A DNA stretch of 64,000 nucleotides from assembly GCA_030762175.1 (NCBI GenBank), contig CM060846.1:308236512-308300511 (forward strand), written 5' to 3'. Origin of the DNA: Metallyticus violacea (taxonomy: Eukaryota > Arthropoda > Insecta > Mantodea > Metallyticidae). The notes beneath the pieces were generated by a model that was given only the letters and a program-made list of their open reading frames with translations, did no database searches and was not told the DNA's origin. The position numbers and the translations under genes were made by a program. Below, in pieces: positions 49,614-60,400 of this stretch; the stretch's first letter is position 1; each line of letters starts with the position of its first letter.

Positions 49614-49720
49614 AATGTGAGTCACATCTGTTTACAGAACATTCTACGATAAACTTGGCTTTATTTGTTCATTGTTGATAATATCATAATGTATGTGAGT
49701 CACATCTGTTTATAGAATAT
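49614..49720 (+). repeat. Direct repeat in the 3' UTR of the L1-like element
   Basis: The motif GTGAGTCACATCTGTTTA followed by yAGAA occurs at about 49616-49639 and again at about 49695-49717, 79 bp apart. It may be a remnant of a 3' UTR tandem repeat. Confidence 0.75.
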
Positions 49721-49795
49721 CATGCTACACATTACTGTTGATTTTCGGTTCAACTTTGAAATATATTAAATAGAATTTATTTGAAAAAAAAAACC

Positions 49796-50226
49796 TTAAG
49801 TAAACTATGGCCGCCATCTCTCTATCTCTGAGTGTAATAGTGGGGGAAGATAGAGGTACGTCATCTATGAGGACTAAGGAATAACATGAATCAAAAGCAG
49901 AGTGATCGAACTGACATTTTGAACTACCGGGAGCGAAGAGCCGGTTTTAACTGAGCGTCTAACCATAGACACATTTGAGAATATAAAGACATGTTTATAT
50001 ACTAAAGGTAAAATTTATATTGGATTAACGTAATGCAAAATCCCTTAGAATGAATAATCATAGACGCTCAGTTAAAACCAGCTCTCCTCTGCCGGTAGCT
50101 CAAATTACCAGCCTTCACCACTGTTTTTGATACGCGTTTTTCCTTAGTCCTCATAGATGCCGTACCACCATCTTCCCCCCTAGTACACCCAGAGACGGAG
50201 AGATGGAGGCCATAGTTTTATATAAG
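49796..50226. repeat. Long imperfect inverted repeat (hairpin), ~165-bp arms
   Basis: The left arm (49796-49960) and right arm (50062-50226) are imperfect reverse complements separated by about 100 bp of AT-rich loop. Shared blocks include AACTATGGCC, CCATCTCTC, ATCTATGAGGACTAAGGAA, CTACCGG and GGTTTTAACTGAGCGTCT. It directly follows the A run of the L1-like element and directly precedes the inverted 5' block. It could be a foldback/MITE-type element or two oppositely oriented copies of one sequence. Confidence 0.85.
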
Positions 50227-50355
50227 ACTCGCGCACCTCCAGGCCTAAACATTACTCTTTAATTTTTCTCTTACTGGCAACCAGTTATTTTGCTTCGCAT
50301 ATGTTGGATGCCCTGGGCGCCCTCTGAGTAGCTTTCGCGGTATACTATTTGTTAC
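50227..50355 (-). repeat. Inverted copy of the L1-like 5' UTR block
   Basis: The minus strand carries GATACCGTGAAAG-like, CTCAGAGGGC, GGGCATCCAACATAT, AACTGGTTGCC and TTTAGGCCTGGAGGTGCGCG blocks, matching 44766-44893 with substitutions. Coding sequence does not follow it on the minus strand; the hairpin arm does. Confidence 0.8.
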
Positions 50356-50687
50356 ACGCTGGAAGGAACTGACTAGTACCTTTGGCTACTAGCGCAACTC
50401 TTGTTGAACCCTTCGCTTCGCGACTGGGGAACAAAAGATTTCTTTTGTCCTTGGCAGTTGGCACCAGCGTTAATTGTTTCTTTTGTGAGGGACAGTTCAA
50501 TCGCTCCAAGCGAGACAGGTACAATTGAGAAGCAATCCCTTATAAACATTCCTTTCGTTATGTGCACAAAACTATTTTACAGATTATCTTACATCATTAA
50601 ATAGTGATATAAAATCACGTATTTCGGTAGGGAGCGGGGCGCAAGAACAGTTTCAATATGCCATGATTTCTTAAGATAGATCGGTGG
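50356..50687. other. Unrecognised
   Basis: A possible continuation of the inverted element to about 50420. No motif was identified. Confidence 0.35.
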
Positions 50688-51124
50688 ATTAGATTGGAGG
50701 CATGAAAGGGGACTAAAATAACAGATGAGGATACACAGAGAATATGTGCTTTTTGTGGAGACAGAGAAAACTGGCAGCACATTGATAAGTGCCGAACAAT
50801 TAAGGTTGACTGCGCTTGGAGCTAAGTTTACTAAGTCGAATAGGGGATTGGTTAACATGTTGGGATCTGTTTGCACAGGAAAGCAACTGGCGAAGCTTGG
50901 TTCGTTTTCATGCAAAATGCGTGAAATTTGCGGCGCTTTTTTTTTTTTTTTTTTTTTTTTTTTTTGGAGTAGACGTGCTCTTTGAGCCTGAATGTGTGTG
51001 TATATGTGCGTATGTGAGCGTGCGTGCACGCATATTTGTGTTTGTGCTTACAATATAACTGTAAATGTATTAGATTTGAAGTGTAAATTATTTTCTGTAA
51101 GTATCCGTCTAATGAATAGGGTTA
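50688..51124 (+). mobile_element. 3' end of a non-LTR retrotransposon, copy 2
   Basis: It is homologous to 29191-29575. One frame reads GTKITDEDTQRICAFCGDRE followed by NWQHIDKC, a C-x2-C-x-H-x4-C finger at the C-terminus of a LINE ORF2. The frame then breaks. The 3' UTR-like part has a long T run (50938-50965), absent from copy 1, then GACGTGCTCTTTGAG and a TG/CG-rich alternating stretch. The finger is better preserved than in copy 1. Confidence 0.7.
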
Positions 51125-53029
51125 AAACTCATTATCTTCCCTTTTATTCCTTCGCGCCACTTCGCGAGGACGAATAATAGAACACTCATAAAATGTTGGA
51201 CGGGAAACTGGTGGGATCCAAGAGTAAGGTATGATATCAATGAGATATAGTAAAGAACAGCACAGAAGAAAGTTTAGGTGTATTCAAAACTTCAAAGCTT
51301 TGCAGGTAATGGAAAGTAAGAAAACGAATAACATCTGTACGGAAGAGAAGGGAAACTGAAAAAAGGCTCATTCTTATGCAGTTAAATTAAATTAATAAAA
51401 TAAATGGACTTCATGATCCAGTAACAGTATAATATTGTAAAAGTTCTTTAGTCTTAAGAATTTATAATTTTTTTTTCTAGATAAACTAAAGTAGCGTAAA
51501 TATATAAAAAATCCATAATGGGAAATAATTGTTCGTTTACAACTGATCGGGGAGAAAGTGATAACATATACCTGGAAACTGTCGATTTTATAATTAGGGG
51601 TGAAGAAACTGAACAACTGTTATTAGACAGTGAACCTCAATTTCAGTGCATATTTCTTTTCTAATTGGGCCTATGGGTAAGAACGCAGTTATACAACACA
51701 AACTTTTCCTGTTCGAACTGTGACGTAGGTCTAACGAAGTCTCCTTGTAAATGTTGAATTTATTTTTATTATATAAAATGGTTAATTTAATTGTCTTAAA
51801 TAATTAAAGTTCATAATTATCAATTTCAGCTAATTCATCATAATTTGCCAATTATTCAAGCCAGTAGTGTGCCAAAAGCCATATGTAAATATTCTGGACG
51901 GACTTCTGAATTTGAAGAGGCATAAATTACTTTCCATCCCTACTGGGAACAAGGATGAAATAAGCATTTAATGATTGAAACTCGGCGAGTAAAGATAGCA
52001 GCAGTTGGCACAGGCTCTCTTAATTCCCTGATGTTACTGGATTGTTCTTTTGCAAGCCAGGAAATGTATCGCTGCTATGCCACTTTCGTACAAAGTGACC
52101 TGCCTAATAATACAATAACTCAAGCTCTCCATCCGGTAGCACCGCGTTGGTGAACGCAATGATTGCTGGAAATGACAAACGATCAATATTCCTAACTCTT
52201 TTTCCAACTGTGTGAAGTTTCCATCTCCCCTCTTGAAGCTCTTCATTTGTTACCAACTCCACTGCTAACTTTTTGTATTCTATTGCTACTAGGCATGAGG
52301 TGCCAAAATTTGGTGATTTTCCAGATGATAGTATTACGGCTGCGCGTGTGGGAGATTTATTTGAAATGGGGGAGAAGCCCGCTTGCATACCGATAAACTC
52401 CGACAGTTGAACAAAAATCAATTGGTTTCATAGAGTCGTATCCCAGTCTTCACCCCGAGGGGAAGACATTTAAAATCTCCTTTGCGTTAATGACGAATTA
52501 TCTGCTTTTCAAGCAAGTTTTGCTCGTATTTTGCATTATTCTATTCTTTGTTTGGACAATTGTGGATTTTATATTAACCTTTTCTGAATTTCATATTATA
52601 TAAAATTTCGCTATTGTTTCTAGAAATTTGTTGTTACTTGCATCTTAAAATTTTGTATATTTCATATTTGAGAAATGATATCACTGGCGTTTGTTCCTTG
52701 TAAATTTTTGTGTTTTGTTATTTTCACTCTTTAGTCTTTTGATCTACAGCAGAATATCAGTGGCGAAGGTGGGATCATTGGATTCCAAAATATAATTAAC
52801 AGAGGACAAACATTATTATATTCAGCATTATTAAAATACAGGTTATAAGTTTTTTCCCCTTTCATCTGTTTAAACGACAGAGAGACAGAACTGCAGTAGG
52901 CATTCCATTTTTCATAAAAATCAGCTTATCTTTGTACTTAATGTGCGAGAATGGATTTATTCATTTATTGATAATTACGTTCATTTTAGTCATTCCAAAA
53001 AAGTCAGCATTATCCTTCCGTATACCAAG
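51125..53029. other. Unrecognised sequence
   Basis: A minus frame of 105 codons at 52104-52421 and a plus frame at 51971-52153 overlap in a less AT-rich segment. Neither has a motif I recognise. This may be decayed transposon coding sequence related to the piggyBac-like remnant downstream, but that is speculation. Confidence 0.35.
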
Positions 53030-53215
53030 CGGGGTAGTGTACCCCAATCTTTGTAATTGTTTGTCTGTAATTTTTGTAATTCACATACGTCATTATCAGT
53101 TCTTTACATTGTTAATTTATTCCTTACAAACATATATAATAATGCAAGTAATTATTATATTCATTCAGTCATAGCACTTGAAATATTCACTGGGGTACAA
53201 CTGTACCCCCACTTG
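53030..53215. repeat. Short GGGGTAC-type palindromes
   Basis: GGGGTAGTGTACCCC occurs at about 53034-53048 and GGGGTACAACTGTACCCC at about 53194-53211, the latter running into a further CCCCCACTTGGGGG palindrome. Subterminal palindromes of this kind are common in piggyBac-like elements (family knowledge). No TTAA-flanked terminus was fixed. Confidence 0.5.
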
Positions 53216-53392
53216 GGGGTACATGAATTATGACATTGATAAACTTTACCGTTACACATTTATTTTAGAAGTTTCATTGTTGAAGAATGTTTTGAAATAA
53301 ACATAAGGCATTGTTAGATTACAGACCGCCATTAATTCTTTATAAAGTAGAATGTCAACGTGACCTAAATGAGGTAATGAAAATATTGCAAG

Positions 53393-53560
53393 AGATTTTC
53401 CATCTTCCTGAAACTTGCTTCAAATGTTGGCCGATACAAGATCTGTGATAAGAATAGAGATAGAAAATGCAGGGGAAAATATGACAAGTGTCAAGAATTT
53501 ATGTGTCAGGAACATTCTGACACTAAAAAAGTAAAATTGTGTAATAGTTGTTGTGAGTAA
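53393..53560 (+). mobile_element. Probable piggyBac-like transposase C-terminal zinc ribbon
   Basis: An open plus frame of 55 codons ends at TAA (53558-53560). It contains GRYKICDKNRDRKCRGK, then YDKCQEFMCQEHS, then KLCNSCC. Repeated Cys pairs after a basic spacer, with a CxxC...C..H.. pattern and a final CxxCC at the very end of the protein, match the cysteine-rich domain of piggyBac transposases. The upstream catalytic DDD region was not found. Another zinc-binding protein exon is possible. Confidence 0.45.
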
Positions 53561-53571
53561 ACCGGCCAGAG

Positions 53572-54125
53572 ACTAAGATTCCAGTAACATTGTTTTCCAT
53601 TGCTAAGTAATATTAATAACAACGAAAGTGTTGTATTAACTGAATGAAGTGTATTTTGAATTATGTTCGTATGCTTTTTTTGAATAGTGTTTAACGCCCG
53701 TTTTTACTACTGTGGCACCACAGGTGATGGACACTGGGGATATATGAAATAAAATGATAAATTGGGAAAGGTTTTTTTTAAGGAAGGAAACGTTCCAGGC
53801 CTAAGTTTAGGGTACCTCCCCGGCATTTGCCAGTCATGAGGACGGAGGAAAACCTGAAAAAACCTCAGTCAGAAAAAAAAACCCACACCTCCCGCTCACG
53901 AGTCCGCGCCTTAACGACCTCAGCCACCCGTGGCGGTATATGTTCGTATGTATCTGCAGCTTCGAATCGATGAAAAACCTTTAACAGAGCAAGATTCCAG
54001 TAACATTGTTTACCATTGTTAAATGATGATAACAGCAATGAAAATGCTGTATTTTTGATGATATCAAAATTGTGTATCGAATTATATTGAATATGCACTT
54101 GTAACTTCAAACCTTGAAGATAAGT
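53572..54125 (+). repeat. Diverged ~140-bp tandem duplication interrupted by a SINE-A
   Basis: AAGATTCCAGTAACATTGTTT followed by CCATTG, AATAACAACGAAAGTGTTGT and TTGAATTAT appears first at 53576-53665 and again at 53992-54085 (with AACAGCAATGAAAATGCTGT and CGAATTAT). Removing the 265-bp SINE and one copy of its 12-bp duplication leaves a period of about 140 bp. The duplication therefore predates the SINE insertion. Confidence 0.8.
53662..53950 (-). mobile_element. SINE-A with exact 12-bp duplication and a deleted B box
   Basis: The element is 53674-53938, flanked by identical tatgttcgtatg (53662-53673 and 53939-53950). On the minus strand the head is complete up to GCGGGAGGTGTGGG, then an A/T run replaces the expected GGTTCGAATCCCGCC and GGACCGTCC sequence before CTGACTGAGG. 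The Pol III B box is therefore missing, although both ends are intact. The deletion must either follow insertion or have been tolerated in the source RNA. Confidence 0.93.
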
Positions 54126-54364
54126 TTAGCACAGATTTTCAGTTGCTTGGTGTTTCAAGTGTACTGGCAGATCTTGCTATGCAGAAGGGTAATCTATATA
54201 AACTGCACAGTTTAATGCCAGTAATACTGGTAATGAGCAAAATAATAAATCATATGAACAATTTTACTTTGCGATCAGCACTCTTTAAGCCCATTGCATT
54301 TTCAGAGCAGTTGCTTCAACCCGGCACATCTCGCATATAATCGGTTGAGGTGAAGAAAACTTAC

Positions 54365-54500
54365 CCGTACAGACGGACGATCTTGTGCTCGAAGTCCAGG
54401 CTTCTTTCCACTAACGACAACGGAGAGAGCCGAGCCAAGTTGCAGTGGGCAACAAATGCAGGCGGATAGAACAGTTGTAGCGCACGGAATTAAGAGCCGT
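54365..54500 (-). other. Candidate host exon with strong splice donor
   Basis: The minus strand has a CpG-containing, less AT-rich stretch that stays open in one frame for about 40 codons, ending SLVERSLDFEHKIVRLYG, immediately followed by GGTAAGTTTTC (GTAAGT at plus 54359-54364). An internal TTAG (plus 54410-54413) after a CT-rich run could act as an acceptor, giving a 46-nt exon. Otherwise it may be a first exon. I recognise no protein family. This is the best host-exon candidate in the window, still weak. Confidence 0.3.
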
Positions 54501-54811
54501 ATGCCAAAAATAAACTTTTTATGTTAATGTTAATAGTTAACGCATTCAAAATATGGCGAAATCAAATGAGAAACTGTAATGTAGCATTTTAATAGGCGAA
54601 GTACATAAAAATCAAATGGGAAAAGGCTTCTTTTGCTTTTAACACTATAAGTGCATATATTTTTAACTTAAGGTAACCGAACACAACCTAACCTAAATGT
54701 GTAACCTATGCTTTGTTTAACAGTATAAGTTTTAATATAAAAAGTATAAAAGTAACATTTAATATTTTGGAACAATGAAGACAAATTATGAACATTAAAA
54801 CAAGAGTTATT

Positions 54812-54880
54812 TCCTGGAGGGGTTCGAACCCACTGGTAGCAGGAATTTCTTACCAATTATCTATCAGGCCGACATGGTTA
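54812..54880 (-). repeat. tRNA-like head (possible SINE family E relic)
   Basis: On the minus strand: TCGGCCTGATAGATAATTGG, GTAAG, then GTGGGTTCGAACCCCTCC with a near-perfect B box. The arms do not pair as in a functional tRNA and there is no proper anticodon stem, so it is a tRNA-derived repeat head and not a tRNA gene. No body is recognised downstream. Confidence 0.45.
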
Positions 54881-57267
54881 ATATGGTAATTATCCGACTA
54901 TGTATGTTAAAGTCACTCCTTATGGATTTGGGCTCGGTTTTCTCCCCTATCATTCATGAAAGGAGGCATGGCCCCAGCACGTGATCTGTCGGTGTGGCGA
55001 TATACCTCTCTGAAGACTCATAATGTCGTTTCTCGCACCTCCCCGCTCACTTCCCAACCTAAATGCCACAGTGAGAGGACATCGTCTAAGGCTGCAATCT
55101 CCTTTGCCTAAGCTTTGCTCTGATAGCGGAGTTGACATGTTTCTCTGCAGCGCACTAGTTTAGTAAACGCGAGAAAGCAACGATTATTTATAAATTATTG
55201 ACCTATATTAATGTTTTCTTGCTCACACTTCAAGCATAGGGCTTTGGTGATATCCTTGGTGGCCCCCAGGATACGCCACTGCAGGAAAATATAAATTCTT
55301 GATTTGATACACTATTAGAATTTTGCTTTCTTAACATCTGTATTTGGTACCAAGATATTAATGAATCACTGTGAAAATTAACATGCACCTTAAAAACAAA
55401 TAAAATATTCTACAATCACTCACAAACAAGCATGAGGAAAATACAAATACTATTTGGGATATAATGCTTTTAACTTATTTCTTTTTTTATATCACTCATG
55501 ATTTAAATGCCGGATTATTTTTTTCTTCAAACATTTATACAGTGTTGGTGTTTTAAATCCCTAAGACGTTAAAGATGGAATCAACGGCTAATTACATTCA
55601 AAGGAAATTATTACTCTAGCGTCATCTGACGGGCTGAAGATTTCTGTACTTCCTTCATAGAGAATTAATATCATTATTTTTTGGAAGACGTTCCTCTGGT
55701 ACTGACATGGAACCATTAGTTCAGTTTAGATAAAACCTTATGAAACTATCTTTCCCTTGAGTTGTGCACGGCGTCGCTAAGGATACTGTAGGTAAGTGAT
55801 ATACACGGAAATAATTGCTAAACAGCACATATTGGTCGCATATGAAGTGGGAATTCTGCATTTCTTTTTTTAAAAGCAAAACAAAATATTCTGTAATTAA
55901 AATATGTATTTTAAGGAATCAAGGTAAGAACAAAAATTCATAATTAAATATTTTCCTTCTGAGGGAAAAAGTAATTCCCATTAGTCATGTCAAAAACAGA
56001 AGATAACCGGGGGGGGGGGTAACATGGAATTTACAACACTAACATAGGTTTTTTTGCTTCCTCCTCTTCATGTTCATCCTTCTATATCTTCTTCTGTTCG
56101 GTGTCATTTCACGTAACTTAATTTCACATTTCGTCAGTTTTCAAAGGACGACTTCATGTTTAATGGTCAATATGCATGCTGGTATTTCGGAATTTCCGGG
56201 TTAATTTTCCAACATTCCTCGGGGCTTTTTAAAGAAATGATTTTTAACCAAGAGGTAGGAATCCGGTCTTGAAGCGGAAATATGAAGTACCATTGTGCTA
56301 TCTACGTGACCGTGTGTGATGGCAACTGACTTTGAATACATAATCCATAAGCCTTTTTCTTACACTAGGGTTTTTCGTTACATTGAATTAAACAGCAAAT
56401 AATACTGGTCAGGGATGAAATTACTGACTCAAAATTTTTTATATTTTTGGAATCGTAACGTCACCTTAAATCCCAAATAATGGCTAGAATGCACTGATTG
56501 CTTGGAATTTGATTTCTGTATGTATAATATTTTAGGGATTATTTATTTATAACAAAGCAAGGAGCAAGAAGGAACTAGAAAAGTGGGAGCGGGAGAAGGA
56601 GGGTGTTCTCTTACCACTAAGGTGCCTGTTCTGCAGTTTTGATGAAATAATTTAAATCAACAATTAAGACATTGCTCACCAACAATCTGGTTGCACTAAA
56701 TACCTACGTTTTACTGTTAGTGGGACGGGGGGGGGGGGCATGAGACAGTTACTGGATTCACAAAAACTGACCACCTCAAGAGTACTTGATTGTTGGTTCC
56801 AAGAACGTTGTATGCGAAAGCCTTAGCAATCCTTCTTAAGTGATTCTACCACCTCTCCATATGAAAATTGAATGAATGAATCAGTTTACTAAAACTTTAA
56901 ATAAAGATAGTTCCTGTTTACTATATGGTTGTGACAAAATTTCAGCTCTCCCAAGCAAAATTAAAGTAAGGCATATTTAACGGTCCCATATATAAAATAA
57001 AAACTCATGTTAAATGATATATTAGAATTTAGGATGGACAGGAAAGAAAATACACGGTGGAAAGCCTGTACAGGCGTCATAACAGACCTTCTTGTTAAGA
57101 AGTCTCCAGGGGAAAAATGCTAGACACATACAAAGAACGGGGCCGCAAAAATTATCCATGAAATTCATGAGTTACACTCGTAACTTGACTCATTTCCCAA
57201 AAAATCTGGGTTCTCTCTTGGGAAACCATTATGCTTGCTGACTGTTGTTAAACCAGGAACTTTACAT
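54881..57267. other. Unique AT-rich DNA with G runs
   Basis: Nothing was recognised. Poly-G runs occur at about 56008-56018 and 56724-56738. Confidence 0.4.
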
Positions 57268-57432
57268 CAGGATTTACTCACTCCTCATAAATGGTAAATG
57301 TCGGGAGGTACCCTAAACTTAGGTCAGGAACGTTTCCTTCCTAAAAATAAATCCTTTCCCAATTGATCATTTCATCTCATGTATCATCGGTGTCCATCGC
57401 CTCAGCAGTACAAATGGGCATTAAACACAATT
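57268..57432 (+). mobile_element. SINE-A 3' fragment
   Basis: This retains CTCCTCATAAATGGTAAATG, GGAGGTACCCTAAACTTAGG, AACGTTTCCTTCC, AATCCTTTCCCAATTGATCA and GGGCATTAAACACAATTT. Head and promoter are missing, and no clear target duplication was found. Confidence 0.88.
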
Positions 57433-60400
57433 TAAGCTTAATTTACATTTATCTCTATGCTTTGTAATGGGTCATTAAGCACAGTAGTATGGAAAATGTG
57501 AACTTTTCTTTAACTTTAATTTTCAGTTGCACTTCTTCAATTCTTTACAAAATGTAAAATTTTTGGAACATTTCGCATAAAATACGCTGTATATAACAGT
57601 AAAATTATTGAAGCAAATAATGGCATGCCTAATTAATCAGATTGGTCACTGTTGAGGTGTGAAGTGAAAAGTTTGCTCTTTTCTGTGTGCAGTTTCAATA
57701 TGAGTAAGCGTAAGTTAGTAACATTTATTGGGCATTAATGTGTAATACATATACAATTTCCTTTAAATTATGTACATATGTGTATATATGTACTATGAAA
57801 ATCTACTTCCTTCTGTTTGGACACCTCGTTAAATTGTACAATATTTTTTATTGAATCACACCTGTCTGAATTAGAGAAGTGTCGCTGTTCTTTGAAAAGG
57901 ATTCAAGCAAAAACTCTACATATTGTGTAATTACAGTGTTATTGATGGTAAACTGTAAACATTTAACAATAGTGACAGAATTAAATTATGTAAATGTTGA
58001 TATATAAGAAAAATTACATATCTTATAACATTATAATTAATATTTGTGAACTCTGTGTTTATTTAATGTCTGTTATATTTGGAGGCTTATATCATTTGCT
58101 TTTTAAATGAAATCACATTTGATTATTTCGTTAAAAGAAACTTTCTAAAAATATTTACATGTTAACGATACACTAAATTTATTATCGGATTTAGCACACC
58201 AATTTCATGTTGGTGCTCTTAATTTGGTTCTTCAAGCTGTAATCTTAATGTTGGTGTTCGCAGGCTAGTGTAAAACATTATTTAGCTGAATGTAACAATA
58301 GAGACTTTCATTTAGGATTTCCCCGGTTCCAACGTACGTGTCAGCAAACCCGAATATTTTTTTGTGTTAGTGTTTTTTAGCGGTGAAAGCGAATACTGGC
58401 CTGGCTTGCTAAACACGGGTCTCCAAATAATACTTTTATTGCTAAAACACATTATACAAACAAGATGGGAAAACTAAAATCAATTTCTCTGGCACTTCTT
58501 CTATGTATGTGATTCTATTTATGCACATAACATTCAAAGAGTTAATGAAAAAAAGAAGAAGGAAGAAAAAAAAAAAAGAGATTTCCATAAACAGTTTCTT
58601 CTAAACTTGCATCACACAAAACAAGGTAGCTATTTGTGTGCTGTTTACATTGTATAGGAATAAATATTACCTGCGAATTGCAGAGGGAGCTTGCGAGCCT
58701 ATATAAAGACGCGCATCTACTGAGGTTTAAAGCTGTATTTGTAAGTTCCTACGTTAGCAAGGTAAACTGTCGGGCTTCTGGTACGAGAGTGGCATGAAAA
58801 AGAAAGGGAAGAATAAGATGGCTAGGAAGAGAGGATATAATGAGAAAAACTTCACGAATGATGTGGGTCTTTAAATTTTGTATCGTGGCAAAAATGGCAG
58901 AGGTATCTGTTCCGAGTCACCCTTAACTAGTAGAATGCCTGCTTCTCACCCGTGTATTCCATTGTGACCTTTTTTTTTCTTTTCTTGTTACGAAATATGA
59001 ATGATAATAAGTTCCGGGCTGTTTAAAAGTGTTAGTAATATTGTTCATTCTCTTAATATATGTTGTGTTTGAAATGAGATATTTTAGGTTAGAGAGATTT
59101 TTTCAGGCTCTAGGCTTGTGTCATATTCCGAGCAATTTCTATTTGATTTTCTAAGCATGTAGTGCAATATAGAAATATAATACAGACATGTTTTTACAGC
59201 AGAAAAGAGATATGAATGAAGCGATAAAAAGTGACAGTGAGTTGAAGTTCTGGGCATGGGTCCGCCCTGTTTAGTTTGCGCAGGCATTCCTAACCCTCTT
59301 CACACTTTCACAGACCCCATTTTCCCCATTCATGCGGTAGAAAGGAAAATCCGACGTCTTCTTTAAATGACCAATTTTGAACAAGATTACTGGGGTCGAT
59401 AGCCGAGGAGTTTGGTGGTGTATGCAGATTGCTCGGTCGGGGTTGCACCCTACCTTCTCCGAAGATCGGAATAGCCTTTGAAAGTGGTCGGTCGGTCTAG
59501 CAACCCTCTGCCGGATATCGCGGCCTGGAAACATGGAGTAACTTCGCTCTCTCACGGATACTGATTCGATTGCTTATCTCAGCATTGCCGGTTGCAGAGA
59601 CGTGAAGAGGGGGAGCATTGAAATATCCCCTTCGCTCCTTCATGCCCCGGCACTTACAGCTTCGGTAGCGTCATGTCATTGGGTCACAGAAGGGACAGTT
59701 TTTTTTTTGCAAGCCATCAGCACGAGGCTTAGTGAGAACTTCATAATGGTTTCTCATGCTGCAAAAGTGTCTTGTTACCTACTTGAATATAAAAAGTTTT
59801 GGTATTTTCCAATATAATTCATTACTAATCCCTTTTTAGTATCCTGACACTATTTCACAAAAGTGAATATAGTATAGAACGCCCATTATGCAAAAGTCAA
59901 TAATCCGTAACGTCAATCCATAAACAAACTCACATTTTCCTCATTTAAATTTTATTTTAATTATTTTTAAAGCATGCAATACATAATTATTTGTCACTAT
60001 ATAACATATGATGAAAAATTTCAGCTGGCACAAATAATATTTGTAGGGTTTGACAAAATGGCAATACCTATTGTAGATTCTTTTCTTAAATTCCCAGTGC
60101 ATCCTGGTGAATAAAGTTACGTAGTTTTATAATTAAAAATGCGGGCTAAATCATAATAACTTCTCCCCATCTCACAGAGTTACGAGTGTATAAAATTATC
60201 GCCTTCGACTACACAGTAATACAATGCTTGGAATTTTCCAGTTTTCGTTTATCATATTAAAATTATCGAAGGAAGCCTTAATTAATAAATAAGGACTATT
60301 CTCACTTCCACACCCATATTCTTAGCACTAAATATGTACTGAAAGAGATTACAGAGACCTGGCGACGTTGTTTTCCAGACCGAGCTGTGATATTGCTGCC

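Larger units (their letters stand above)
44700..49793 (+). mobile_element. Near full-length, inactivated L1-like non-LTR retrotransposon
   Basis: The element has a 5' UTR-like block (44700-45046), ORF1 (45047-46044), ORF2 (46224-49270), a 3' UTR and a terminal A run (49783-49792). The order of a CCHC ORF1, then APE-type endonuclease, reverse transcriptase and C-terminal zinc finger defines the L1/Tx1-like group; similar proteins are common in cockroach and other arthropod genomes. At least seven frameshifts or in-frame stops kill both ORFs, yet nearly all domains can be read, so it is a decayed but largely complete insertion. No target-site duplication could be recognised. An inverted copy of part of the 5' block lies at 50227-50355. 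Confidence 0.88.

Noticed and set aside
52104..52421. 105-codon minus-strand frame
   Set aside because: No motif recognised, and overlapping open frames on the other strand make a chance frame as likely as a decayed transposon.
54685..54696. AACCTAACCTAA resembling the insect TTAGG telomere repeat
   Set aside because: Only about two units, which is within chance expectation; no array.
57700..57722. ATGAGTAAGCGTAAGTTAG as a possible start codon with splice donor
   Set aside because: Only four codons before the donor-like GTAAGT and nothing else supporting a first exon.
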